DNA of 64,000 bases from Amylostereum areolatum (taxonomy: Eukaryota; Basidiomycota; Agaricomycetes; Russulales; Stereaceae). The stretch is taken from positions 1,860,001 through 1,924,000 of the forward strand of contig SAXG01000002.1 of the NCBI GenBank assembly GCA_012932865.1. Direction: 5' to 3'. Of the stretch, positions 38,409-50,101 are shown piece after piece. The position numbers and the translations under genes were made by a program. The notes beneath the pieces were generated by a model, which saw only the letters and a list, made by a program, of their open reading frames with translations, did not search any database and had not been told where the DNA came from. How positions within the stretch are numbered: the stretch's first letter is position 1; each line of letters opens with the position of its first letter.

Positions 38409-39064
38409 GAATGAGTGGCGGCGAATGAGGTGTCTCTCATTTCTGCTTGTTCCTGTAGAGCCGTTATCGCACCAGGAGGGAAACTAGTTGGTGAACAATG
38501 GAAGTCGTGCAGATCCAGTGTCGTAGCAGTTCAATTTCGAATTGACGCTGTTCCCTTTGTTTTGCGCACGAGTCAGACGCACCCATCGCTTGGGTAAGTA
38601 GAGATGAACCTGACCGTTGGCTTTTTAACCGAGAACGAAAAGGACCATACGAGTCCCTTCCGCTATTAATCACTACCAGGTGCTTGGGTGAAAAATGCTG
38701 TAAGTAAATCTGCCCTTGGTGTCGCCACTCGTTCAAATACTCCTACTGATAGCTATGACAGCCTCTCCTGAAGTGGAACGCCACTCTTAGGGTTCCGAAT
38801 TTAATCCGTGTGACGGCCGCCCATTTTTCCTATCGATTTCAGCCACGAGGTCGATACACGATGCACCGCCGTCTGTCACGAAACAAAGAAAGTCACCGGC
38901 GGTGCCACTCGACAGGAGCCAGAACATGGCGTACAAAGCAAGCTCTCGCAATCTGGGACGTCGACTTTCACATAAATTCAGCGGCTCCCCCATCGTGAAA
39001 ACTGATCCACCCACGTATCTCCAATACCGACGGCTTGTTTTGCACCCATTGCTCTCTCCTCCAC
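38409..39064. other. Intergenic, 656 bp
   Basis: Hydrolase 3' region and promoter of the next plus-strand gene; nothing recognised. Confidence 0.4.
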
Positions 39065-41697
39065 ATGTCTAACCAGCACAACACTGGTGCCAATCCTATT
39101 CACACCACCTTCGTGCAATTACCCCCGTTGGCATATCCATATCCAGTGTATCAAGGCAATCAGCCGGTGATGCATACGGGTTCATACCAATCAGATCAGC
39201 ATTCTTACTCATGTTCGTCACAGCTCCATCCCAATTATATGGAGTGCACTCTTCCCGACTCGCCTGGAGGAAGTGCCGAGACTTTATTCAACGACAACAA
39301 GTCAGGTTCAAAACATCCCCTCGTTAAATTAGGATACGATTGCGCAAACGCTCGTAAGCACCTCCGTATCTTTATAAACCAGTCCGTGATTTGTTCGCAG
39401 TGACATTCAAATTTAAATGGAAACCTGGGCTCGCTTTCTACTGGATTGCGCTCTGTCTTGCGATGGTGGCGTTTACCATTATCTTGGAGTATTTAATGAC
39501 AGTCAATCACCAAGCCAAGGGTATAGTACCGCCTTCTTCACCGTATCCCCTTCTTACTGTTGTCACAGGCTGGCCTGTACAGGCATCGTCTGAAAATGGC
39601 TTCATCCATTACCTTTACGTACGTTTCCCCGTCTTTTTTCTATCATTTCCTAACTGGCGCGTGTAGACGGTGCCCTCCTCTGTGTTATTCATGCTTTTAT
39701 TGGCCTTGTGGAGCTTGGATGGTCTCCAAAGTCCAGGGCGCCCAAGTGAGCAAATTCGGTTTCAGGGCGCCTGCTCGTTTGCTAATCGTGTTTTCTAGCC
39801 GGTGATAGAGTTACAGCAAGGCAGTTCGCAAGCGAAACATAGTGTTTTTCTCAACTACAATGATATGAAGTACATTCCTGTCTATTGTTCTAGGTCCGAG
39901 TCGTGCTGACGGCTAATGCGATGAAGCACTTTTCTCGCGCTCCCCCGAGCCTGCTTAAACAAGCACTTCATTGTGGCTGGGATGTCCTTCATGTCAATCT
40001 TGGGTATATTCTTCCAGCCGCTGTCCGGCTCTCTTGTTTCCATCCGGGACACCAACCTGACGCTCCCAGGTAAAAGTACCTCTTTTTTCTTATCATGCTC
40101 TCGCTCAAGCACTTCTTAGATGTGATGGTGAGCAACAGGCAACTTATAGGCCTCAACAACGATACCCAATTCCAAGACCTTACTAGTAAGAACTCAACAT
40201 GACGATATTCCTGGTCTTTAATACTCCGTTCTGCACTGTTTAGCCTTTTTGGGTGCCTCCGGATTTGCAGCAGCTTCCGTTGTGTATGGGCTTCCGGAGC
40301 CACCCTTCATCAAGGACGGATATACCGTTGGCAACTTCGACGTGAGTACCCCCCGCCTCTTATTGGCGATGGAAATACTTATCATTATCGCAGCTTCCTC
40401 TGGGTCTCGCTGCAAACGGAACATTATCTGCCAACACCACCGCCATATATAGTGATCCCCAATGCCGCGACCCAGATGAGGTGCGCCGCTGTGCTGTCAT
40501 TTCAAGGATCTCGGATACTAATCCACGACGAAGTATTCGATGGTGCAATGGCCTGATGGGTCCGGCTGGAACAACACCGCGGTTTTCAGTGGATGCTCTT
40601 TCTCGTGGTCCGTCAGCAACAGCTCTGAACAGCTGTTCGGGGTGGACACAATGCCTCTTTCCATTCCTTGCCCCGAACTGGACGTTACAGTTTCTTCTGA
40701 AGTCGCCCAAGTTCCCGTCATATTTTGGTTCTTCACTTACCAACCATCTGTTATGGGATCCGTCACCCTCTGCTATCCAACCATACATTTGGAGAATGTC
40801 GCCATCACAGTGGACATGTCCTCTGCAAATCTTAGCAGCGTGCAATACATCAGCGACGTATTTCCCGGAGAAGCCAGCTTCACCGACTACGCGGGGAATA
40901 TCACGGACGCACCCCTGAACTACAAAGCATACAACGGATTGGCCTGGCCTGAGGCACAAATCATCCACGATCCTTTCGTCAATGCTCGCGCAGACGCTAT
41001 TCGTCTCCAACTTCCCGCTGCGGTTATGGAATTTGCGGTGCAGAGTCCTGGTGGGTTGACCGCCGCGTTTGAAAACAATCTTTTCGCTTCGATGTCGTCC
41101 GTGATATACGTGAGTCTGTCTGTCTACCTTGCTTTTGGCTAAAGAATGACTGTCGTCCCAGAGGCGCTACTTGTCGATGATCGCTGGGATGATATACTTC
41201 CTTGATGGCGATGAACCTTTGAACGTAAAGGTCGAGACAACAAGGAAAAGGGTATGGCTCTCGTAAGTTAGCAAACTATGTTCAATATCATAGCGACTCA
41301 CCTCCTCTTTGTCAGGGATATCGCCGGACACGGGTTAGCGGGCGTCATGGCCGTCTTCGGGTTGGGCGGAATTGTCCTCTTCCGTTTCCATCATCGCCGA
41401 TTGAAGGGTACAAAGCTTCCCGAGGTGCCTTCGAACTTCGTATTCTCTGCACAGTATACGGTGGATACAGTGTTCGCAGCTATGGCGGGCAACATCAGCG
41501 ACCCCAAGGACCTCGAACGCGCCTATCAGAACTACCTGTTCGACCTCGATAGCGGGGGAAGGATCAAGATGACGCCTGCCCCGAACGCCTCACCTCAACA
41601 GCCATCTTGGCGAAAGAAGATACACAAGGTATCTGCTGGATGGTTCGCCCAACTTTCGAGCCGATGCATGTCTTCAGCCGAACAATTCTCCGCCTAA
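39065..41697 (+). CDS. Multi-spanning membrane protein, DUF3433-like, middle exons disrupted
   Basis: Function unknown; DUF3433-type fungal membrane proteins have several helices around a large glycosylated outer domain. The ATG at 39065 gives a Pro/Tyr/Ser-rich head, then KWKPGLAFYWIALCLAMVAF (helix 1) and VPSSVLFMLLLALW (helix 2). QGAQPVIELQQGSSQAKHSV resembles the family's LQPYxxL..SxLLDY block. Helix 3 is VAGMSFMSILGIFFQPLSGS, then SIRDTNLTLP. The outer domain runs from 40250 (GYTVGNFD, LPLGLAANGTLSANTTAIYS) with many N-x-S/T sites and cysteines to about 41100. A last helix (GLAGVMAVFGLGGIVLFRFH) and a short tail end at 41697. Frame breaks occur near 39715, 39880-39893 and 39932-39968, so the gene may be damaged. 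Exons after 39970 splice cleanly. Confidence 0.6.
39924..39968. repeat. 37-bp insertion bounded by 8-bp direct repeats
   Basis: AAGCACTT occurs at 39924-39931 and again at 39961-39968. Removing one copy plus the 29 bp between joins AMKHF directly to IVAGMSFMSILGIFFQPL, the continuous helix expected of the family. As sequenced, the 37 bp shift the frame. The 29-bp core has a GCTC-CCCC-GAGC hairpin. Eight-base duplications are typical of hAT transposons; such an origin is inference. Confidence 0.6.
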
Positions 41698-42651
41698 TTC
41701 CATTTTATATTTGTTCGTTCTTTTCGAGAGACCGTTTCCTCGAGTCATTTACTTACCTTTCGTTCACTGTTCAACACCGGTGTATCCCGCTTTTGATTGC
41801 AGACCTCGCCCTATTTGCAGACTTTCTTCGACTTCGTTTTCGAGCCGGGTTTTCCCTTTCTTCTCTTCCATCATGGCAAGCACAAGCGCTTCTGCATATC
41901 AAACTAAACAACGAACGTACATCATATAAACATCTACACGTCAGACACATGCAGTTTACTTATTTTCGATTCATTATTTCGCCAGATTCATTTGATTCGT
42001 AGTTATACGACGGCGCGGCGCCGCTCCTGGCAGTTGCTCGACAGATTATGATTTGTAATGTGTGCATCTGTGGCTGCATATTTTACAAACTGCGACTGTT
42101 ATTTGGGGGACATATGGAAAGCGAAACCAGAAAGAATGGACCGGAGGCCGAGTTTTCAACGAACACTGACGAGATGAGCCAGAGCAAAGAGGATTGGTCA
42201 ATGTTACCGTTTCGATGGGCCATATGAGGTTGGTGGGTTGTCCAGATGACCACATACTGCTTATTACACACCGTTCCCGCAGGCGTTGCAATCCTGACTT
42301 CTCCGCATCACTCGAGACTGTTTGCAGAGCTACCCAGCGGCCCCGGACTCCCAGCATCTACAGTGCGGCGTCCAGTGAAGACTCCCGACATTAACATCCT
42401 TTTTTCAGCTACACATAGCGTTTCTGAGCGCGACTTTGAACCAGTTGACTCCGAGTTCAATGAGTTGTCCCACCGAATACCACTGAGTGCTCGACGTCGC
42501 AGAAGTATATCCATACGCTCTTTCTATGATTATACTCGCTTATTATTTTCTCTGATCGTTCGGGGTTAGCACCTTCAATCACCGTGGAAGTCCCGTATAA
42601 GTACGCGGGATCTAAGCCTGTTCGACAACCGCTAACCAGGAGTCATCAAGC
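41698..42651. other. Intergenic, 954 bp
   Basis: Between two plus-strand genes. Plus-strand open frames at 41711-41929 and 42246-42569 show no family resemblance. Nothing else was seen. Confidence 0.4.
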
Positions 42652-44350
42652 ATGGTTTCAAAAAGGCAAGCGGCACGCAATGCGCAGGAAGCACTCTCTA
42701 AACTAAAGTATCTCCGTATGTCCCTATCTTGTGTTGTCTTTGCCGATTCTGGCGTGACCATGTTCTCTAGCCCCGCTCCGTCAAGCAAAAGGGAAGGCTC
42801 TGGCGTACATTCCCACTGAAATCTATCTTGAAATACTGGAGTACATGCTCCCAACCAACGAAATTTCGGAAGAAGAATCCAAAGCTGCCCTCGACAACCT
42901 CATTCTCGTCTGCCACCTCTTTCGAGCCCTCTGCCTTCCTCACCGCCTGCGTCGCCTCAAGATTGTTTCTACGCAGAAGAACCACGTCAACTTCATTGAC
43001 GGCATCATTAAATATCCTTATCCTGTGTTCAGCCTTCGGCAATACGTCCGTGCTCTTACTTTCAGCCAGTGGACCTCAACCTCGAACGATGACAACGCTT
43101 GGGTATACACACAGCTTTTGTCAAAGTACGCGCTTGCTCTGGATTCCTTCAACAATCTATCGACCCTCGAATTGGACTTTGTTCCGATTACAAAGGAATT
43201 TTGGGACAGCGTGGCCTATGTCCCCGTTCTGGAGAACGTGTCGATTACCAGATGTTCTTTCGAGGATGCCTCGGGCCCTCTCCCCGAGGATGCACCTATC
43301 AAACCTTGGACATCGTTGGTATTCCACGGAAATTTGGAGTACACGAAGTACACAGATTCCCTAGCCGCCCTCGCATCGTCAAAGCATCTTGCCACTCTCA
43401 AAACCGACTGTTGGACCTCAGCACAGGCCATCCTCTCTCGCACCCCAGAATTCCCCGCTCTGATTTCGCTTTCCATTCCGATCCCTCCGACCCCGACCTT
43501 CCTCAAGGAATTCCTCTCCCGCACGCCTTCCATCGAGTCCCTTGGATTCCCCGTCCATGGCGACTACCGTCATCGACAGGACATCCCCCATCTCCATCTC
43601 CCTGCGGAAGCTTTGCGCAAACTCAGCGAGCCTTCAATGCCCCTCATTCTTTTTGGATCGTTTCCTACCGGGTCGCCCTATTGTTTCTCTAGACGTCATA
43701 TACACGCCATACACCACCTTTGGCATTTCCGTGCGAGATATAGAATCTATCCTCGAGACGCATGCCATTTTGGCCCGGGTAGGGACATCACTCAGAACCT
43801 TGACCATCCCACTTTCCGCAATTGTACGCCCCGGACTTCCAAGCTTGACGTGGTTAGACAACCTGAATGCGCTCACGCTATACGTAGAGGCGTTCGGACC
43901 CTCCGAGGTAGCACCTTCTTTCCTGACTTTACGAGTAGAGCTCACGTACATTTGTGGTACAAGGACCAGCTCCTGATGACTGCCCAGTTCCAGATGCAAA
44001 TAAATGCGCACCCGAGTGTTCACACAGTTGCGATGCTGCCTAATCCCTTCTCCCGAGAGACGTTCGACGGGCACTCCATCGTCAACTGGGCCCTCAACAA
44101 GCAGGAAGCATGGATCAACTCGTTCCTCTCTCCGGCCTTTCCAAACGCAACTTTTTCCTTCCGTCATTCGATAGAATGGCGACGACAAGCCAACGGCGTC
44201 CGGATGCCCGTCGTTCTCAACAAGGGTTCTGTCAAGACGTCTCTGACGGCGCTGGCGCAGAAGCCTCCAAGGCATGTACCGATAGTACGGGATCACTCCG
44301 ACTGTTTGAGATCATTGTTCCGAGAGGAAGAGTTGACGGGCCCTTTGTGA
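42652..44350 (+). CDS. F-box protein
   Basis: Likely substrate adaptor of an SCF ubiquitin ligase. The ATG at 42652 gives MVSKRQAARNAQEALSKLKY, and a 55-nt intron joins it to LRQAKGKALAYIPTEIYLEI, the F-box (about residues 36-75, continuing LDNLILVCHLFRALCLPHRL). A leucine-rich scaffold follows (RALTFSQWTSTSNDDNAWVY, LDSFNNLSTLELDFVPITKE, LTALAQKPPR near the end). At 43640-43643 (CCCC) the frame must shift by one base to pass from LRKLSEPSMP into SFFLDRFLPGRPIVSLDVIY and RDIESILETHAILARVGTSL, the clearly coding continuation. A splice then returns to FQMQINAHPSVHTVAMLPNP. The stop at 44350 overlaps a GTGAGTGC donor, so a further exon is possible to about 44574 (LLTLPGITHIAFLS). The target is unknown; such genes are numerous in basidiomycetes. 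Confidence 0.7.
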
Positions 44351-44776
44351 GTGCTACTCGGAGTTTCGCAGCCCATCTCTTGACATTACCGGGTATCACG
44401 CATATCGCATTCTTGTCTCAATCCACTGCTCTCCATATAGTTACACCGTCCGTATTTCAGTCCGCGTGTAATTGTGATTCGTCCTACACTGTCCAGGTTG
44501 TTCCTTGCAACCCAGGCATCAACGACAGCGCAGACTGGTATACAACGAGAAAGGGGGGAAGAGGGGAAGACTAATGTCATCGTCGTCGTGAGGGGGGCAT
44601 GTAGGATGGGGCGTGTCGGGGGGAGAAAAATGCGATGATAACGATAAGTAGATGTCACAAGCACAGATGCGAGACGGAGGGGAGGGGTTCAAAATAGGAC
44701 CTATAAGCTACAACATATAAAAACATAAAACACATCCAACCCCAACGCTCAACGCCGCGGCCCAATAAAAACCAAG

Positions 44777-47288
44777 TCACCTCCTCGATCCAGGTGCGGA
44801 GCCCGAGCCTCGTCTCTGCCCATCGTCCAACTCGAGCTTTCCGAGCACTTCCTCCGACGTGATGCTATCTGTCCGTGAGCCTGGCCTCGCGCGCAACGAC
44901 AGTCCCTCCGGCAGCCCCAGCCCCGAGCGCACGCTCCCCACCCCACTGACGTTCCCGCTCCCGCCCTCACTCCCCGTCGTCCCGGACTCGGAGACCTCGC
45001 TGATCCGCTCCGTGCGCATCCTGGGCGACTCCATCGCCCGCAGGCCGATCCCCCGTCCGAGACTGTGCTCGCGCGAGCGCGGCGCGAGACTCGGGTTCGG
45101 GCTCGATTGCGTGCGCTCGCGTCGACGCCCACCGAGCATCTGCATCGTCGCCGCGAAATCGTCGTTCATGCGCTGCAGCTGCTCGTCGATCGCCGACGTG
45201 CTCGTGAGCACCTGTCCCCCGCCGCCCATGCCCAGCCCGAGCATGTTTGTACCCGACGCACTCGGTTCGGAGAAGGGGACGGTGCTGGGCCCCGCGATCG
45301 GCGGCGCGCTGCGAAAGGCAGGCGAAGGTGCGACCGAACTGTGAGGCGAGTCCTGACTTGGGTCCACCGTCTGGCTGCGGTAATGCCTGTTCAGCGGCTT
45401 GGGCTGGCTCGTGTCGTTCATAAAAGCGGAGAGGTCTTCCTCATCCGCGTTCGCGCTCAGATATGAAGGGCTCTAGATGCGGACGTGACGTCAGAATGTA
45501 ATTACGGAGAGCAAAATGGGGGGACTGTGTATACGTACGCCTGTCTTGTCGCCCTCCTTTCGATCGCTGCCTGCACTGATCTCGCTTGCGGCCCCCGTCG
45601 AGTCCTTGTATCGATGTCCGAAACTGCTAGAATAGCGCTTCCTCCCCTCGGCCCCAAAGCTACCGCTTTCGGCGGAATGTAAGGATCTCTTGTCGCCTAA
45701 ACTTCCAGGCTGAAAGGGTGGGGACGGTCGCAAGGGTGCCACGGGGGAGGACGAAAGTTTACTTCCTCCAGTGCCGATAGGAGACTGGGGCACACGCGAC
45801 GACGTAGGAGAAGCATGTGGACGAGAAGGCAAGGGGCCGGCCAGTGGGGAAGCTTGACGCAAAGAAGGCGACGGCGAATGAAGCGACGGCGAACCAGAAG
45901 AGAGCGTGGATGACTTGAACGGGTTCAACGGGGTAATTGCCGGGCGCCGGATCGGCAGCGGACCTGGGGAAGGAAGGTCCTGAGAAAAGCAGAGTCAGAA
46001 CGCGGCGTACACACAGACGGGAAGGGAAATGAACGCACCGCGCCCCCACGGGCTGAGCCCGTGCTCTCCTTTCTCAGGCGAAGCGCTGCGGGTAATGTAT
46101 AGCCCTCATCCCGCGAAGCTCCCGCTTGACGAGACGATCCCCCAGAGAGCCCGGACACGGCACTGCCGGCGACGCTGGTGTCGATTCCGGGCCTGCTAGA
46201 AAACGAAGCATTGCGTACGCCAGGGCTGCCACTGCCAATGCCAGGGAAGGATGTCGTACGCACGTGAGCGTGAGATGCGCCTGGCTGGCGGGGGGGCATC
46301 GGAAGCGGAGGCGAGGCGGGAAGAGAGGTACGGAGAGGGAGGCTGCCCGGGCTACTCGATAGAGAGTCACGCTGTTGGTTCTTGACGAGGGTGGGGGTAA
46401 AGTCAGCGCCTTCGTCGAGGGAGAAGAAGCGAGAGGAGAGGAGGGATTCGAGGTCATCGAGCTGAAAGTCAGGATGGGTGAGGTAGGTCACCGATAGGGC
46501 GAGACGACCGAAAGGGAGAGGGGCGGGGGGGAAGGCGTGCGCTTCGGAAGGGAGGGGAGACGCGTGCACGCCTGGAGACATTCCTGAATCGGTGCGGACA
46601 AGGTCAGGCAGGAAACGCGGGGACAACGTGGGGGGTTCACTGACCGAAACGCAGCGTGTCATCATCGGACTCTCCTGCTCGCACTACCCGCAGCTGGATG
46701 CTGAGAGCCGCATTGCGGCTGGACACGCGTCGATTGAGCCGCTTCTGCAGCTTCCAGGCGGGCAGAACGCGCAAGAGGGTGTAAATGCTCCTGAAGAAGC
46801 CGATGTCGTGCTTGTATATGGACGGGGGTGCGAGTTCGACCACCTCTGCACGGCTGAGGGTCTGGGGGGTGAATGCGAGAGTCCAGGATTCGAGCAGAAC
46901 GAACTTGGGGGTGGGTTCTACGCGGATGCGTGCGAAGTCGGGGCCACGATAGACGAGGACCTGGTTGGGGGAGAGGTCTGGAACGGCGAGCAGGACCTGG
47001 AGTTCGAAGGGAGGCGGGGTGGGTGCGGTCGAGATGGAGCGGTAGATTCTGAGATGATCCCTGAAAGTGTCGTAGTCGGGTGTGTCGAGGTTGAACTGCG
47101 GGGACGAGGGGCAAGTGAGCGGGCTCGGTCGAGGGCGAGTAAGGACGATAAGGAGAAGAACGGACCCATTTGTCAATCTTTGGCGGGGGAATCGGCAGAT
47201 CGGATATGCGGGCATTATGGACGACGATGGCGAGCTTTGAGTAGAATCTGTAGGCTATCTGGTCGGCCTTGTGGGTGTCATTGGACAT
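44777..47288 (-). CDS. ATG13: Autophagy regulator Atg13
   Basis: Cytosolic scaffold of the Atg1 kinase complex that starts autophagosome formation; phosphorylated by TORC1. The ATG at 47288 opens MSNDTHKADQIAYRFYSKLA, the start of the HORMA domain. It continues (introns removed) with DYDTFRDHLRIYRSIS, PDLSPNQVLVYRGPDFARIR, PTPKFVLLESWTLAFTPQTL, YKHDIGFFRSIYTLLRVLPA and WKLQKRLNRR. A second HORMA part is RLALSVTYLTHPDFQLDDLE and FSLDEGADFTPTL. The rest is Ser/Pro-rich disorder (46400-44777) containing short segments such as SAIDEQLQRMNDDFAATMQM, where Atg1- and Atg17-binding regions would sit. It ends at 44777. Conserved blocks all fit; four or five introns. Confidence 0.93.
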
Positions 47289-47801
47289 GTCGCGGTGAGA
47301 AGAGAAGGAGAGGCAAAGGCGAGCAGAGGGGTATTATGACCTTGAGGACATCGAGGCTCTAGCTAGGCGGAGGCGAAGAAAACGGAGTCGAGGACGTGGG
47401 CGATTGCCGTAACTGCCGTTCACTGCACTGACCGCACGCTGCAATCCATTAAAGCCTCTCGACGCCCACCCCCCCTCGGCGCTTACTCGTGCTCTGCATT
47501 GCCTTTTTCGGCTTCCTTCTTCTTTAGACTCAGGCCTCCCAGCCCATCCGTGCAAAACGAGCGTGGTCTATTCATCCAGGTCGAATCCTCGAGGCAGTGC
47601 TAGAGCTACAGTCTAAGTACCGGTACAAGAATGCAGTTAACAGAAAGGGGAAAGCATAGCAAGTAAAAGGCATATAATGGGCATACGTAGTGGAATCATC
47701 AGTCGTCATAAGTCATATCATGTAGCATTGGGACCAAGTAGGTGTAAAAAGGGCGGCGGGGTGAGAGGTAAGTAGGGACGGGGTGGAAACGTGAGCGTCC
47801 T
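47289..47801. other. Intergenic, 513 bp
   Basis: ATG13 promoter and 3' region of the next minus-strand gene; nothing recognised. Confidence 0.4.
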
Positions 47802-49224
47802 TCAAGCCGATTCCATGAGCTCCGTCAGAACCTGGACAACGGCACTGGCGACCTCGGTGACCTTCTCCCGCTGGTACGGCAGGATTTTGGGCAGCACGAG
47901 CGACTGGAACTTGTCCGGGTGCCAGTGGAGCAGCTCCGCCCTCAGTCGCTGCCGGCGGTTCTTGCCCTCCATGCTCGCGCGATGGGGATACATCACGAAC
48001 GCCTCGACGTTCGCCGCGTTGATGTCCTCCATGCAGGAGAACCGGAAACGGAGGGGCCAGGGGACGGAGTGACCGTCGAGAGAGTCGTTGTCGAGGGACT
48101 TGATCTGTGTCCAGAGATGGTCGTACCGGGCGGAGATCTCGTCGCCCGAGACCTGGGGACTGCTGGGGGCTGGCGGTGTTGCGAGCGTACTCCTCCTGTT
48201 GACGACGGTACTCCTGCTGGCGACGCTCCTCCTCCTGAGCGCGGCGGGCCTGCTCCTCCTGAGCGCGACGCGCTTCCTCCTCTCGAGCACGGCGGGCCTC
48301 CTGCTCCTGGGCCCGACGGCGCTCCTCCTGAGCCTGGCGAATGCGCTCCTGTAAGCGAATGTGCTCCTCCATGGCGATGCGGCGCTTCTCCTCCTCAGCG
48401 CGGCGCTGCTCCTCCACGCGGCGGGCCTCAGCCTCAGCCTTGCGGCGGGCCGCGGCAGCCCTGCGACGGACGGCCTCCTCCTCCGCCTTGCGCTCCTCCT
48501 CCTCGCGACGGCGCTGCTCCTCCTCCCGCCTGCGAGCGAGCTCCGCGCGCTGGAGCGCCGCCTCCTGCCGTGACCGGTTCATCGCCTCCTCCGAGGGGTA
48601 CGCCTTGCGCCGCTCGGCCGCGCCCTGCTTCCACTCGCGCTCTAGCTTCATGCGCTCCTGAAGGTCGAGGAAGGACTGCGTCGGGCCCAGGGGCGGCGGC
48701 GGGCGGCTTGCGTCCTCCATGACCTCCGCGGCGGCGCGATAGACGGCGGCGCGCGCGTCGAAGGTGCGTTGGGCACGCGCCTTCTCGCGGGGGGTCTTGT
48801 GGGTCTTGACTTTCTCCTCGTCGCGCCGAGCAAAGGACTCGAGCTTGACGCGAATGCTGGACGTGCGGGCGACCTTCTTGCGTGGGGTGGGCATGAAGGT
48901 CGGGGCGGGGTTGGGGTCGGTGGCAGGGACGGAGGGCTCGCCGGTGTTGAAGCTGGAGTTGCGAGACTTGGGGTAGGCGCCGGGGATGGTGAACGAGGCG
49001 TCGGAGGCTTCGCTGCAGACCTCGCTGCAGGCGGAGAGGGTGGCTTCGACGGGCTTCGCGACGTAGGCGGTCGGGATCCATGCACCGGGCATGTCGAGGA
49101 AGCTGGAGTTGCTGCGTTGAAGTTGAACGCGGCGGCGGCGGATGGAAGGGTTGCGGCGGCCGAAGATGTTGGGGCGGTCGCGGCGCGAGGCGAAAATGTC
49201 GGGGGTGTTGTTGTTGTTGATCAT
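47802..49224 (-). CDS. Long coiled-coil protein with C-terminal WHPDKF domain
   Basis: The ATG at 49224 opens MINNNNTPDIFASRRDRPNI, then disordered arginine- and serine-rich sequence to about residue 150. A highly charged coil follows of Ala/Glu/Arg repeats (RRREEEQRRREEEERKAEEE, IRLQERIRQAQEERRRAQEQ) over about 150 residues. A 49-nt intron (GTACCG..CCCCAG, about 48205-48157) removes an out-of-frame end and leads into SGDEISARYDHLWTQIKSLD and VPWPLRFRFSCMEDINAANV. RQRLRAELLHWHPDKFQSLV and a helix ending LTELMESA close the protein. The final block resembles the C-terminus of NFKBIL1-type proteins, where a similar WHPD segment follows a charged coil; the match is by eye. Function unknown; RNA- or nucleus-related roles are only a guess. 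Confidence 0.72.
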
Positions 49225-50101
49225 TGTGGTGGAACGTGTAGGGACCGTGAACCAAATGAAGGGAGCTCGGATGATAGATGATAGAGGAGGGTAGAGCGGG
49301 AACGTGAGATGATGATAGTCCTTGAGGGTTGAGGGGGTCCGAACTTGCGGGGTGGGTGCTTGCGACTTGTTGGTAGGTGAGAGGGGACGAGCTTGAAGAG
49401 GCCCGGGTTATATAGGTTTCCGGTACTGTCGCATTTGGGGCGCACAACAAGTCGGCAGTTCAGGATAAAAAATTATTTTCCTGTTGAAATAGAACGTTCC
49501 CGGAAGGAAGAGGCGATCTTTCATACGCCTGTTCGTCCCGAACGGGGGCACAAAGCGAAGGGGGGCGCGGATTGAGTAAGACTCTCTATTGTCCTTCGCT
49601 TAAACTGAGGTGCAACAGTCAGTTGATTTCAACCCGTCCTATCATGTTGGTTAACCATTTCTTGGGATCGGTTGCGGGACCACTGCATGGATAGGACAAC
49701 CTTAGCGTTGGAGAGGTCGAGCCATCTTTTGCACGGCGACTTCAGCAGTCCCGGGGCAAGCGAAGAGCTCGGAGGTGGTTGAAATTGAGGTGACACCGGA
49801 GCGAGCGGAGCTTGAGGCCACATGCGTCGCTCCCTTGCTCTGGAGGATGGGCCTCTTCCCCTTCTTCCCTGCCCGATATCTCCCCTCCGTCTCCTTCATC
49901 CCCACTCTCTCACCTATCGCCTCAGTCTCAGGGATGATGCGACGAAGGTCATTCAGAGGACAAGAGCCAACACTGGATAACATTTCCATAGTGAACGCAA
50001 AGCATACACGATCTATAATACAAGTAGTAAGCTCGTTACAACACGCGTCGATTCCATCCATACCCGATCGTTTTAACGCCCGTCTCCAGGCCAACCCTCC
50101 G
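49225..50101. other. Intergenic, 877 bp
   Basis: Promoter of the coiled-coil gene and 3' region of the carboxypeptidase-like gene; nothing recognised. Confidence 0.4.

Noticed and set aside
46592..47362. Plus-strand open frame of 256 codons
   Set aside because: Antisense of the Atg13 HORMA domain, whose minus-strand reading matches the family throughout.
48157..48205. Frame shift in the coiled-coil gene before its C-terminal domain
   Set aside because: A 49-nt GT-AG intron restores the frame exactly, so no indel is needed.
47919..48722. Plus-strand Pro-rich frame of 267 codons
   Set aside because: Shadow of the Arg/Glu coiled-coil gene; the proline repeats are the complement of its codons.
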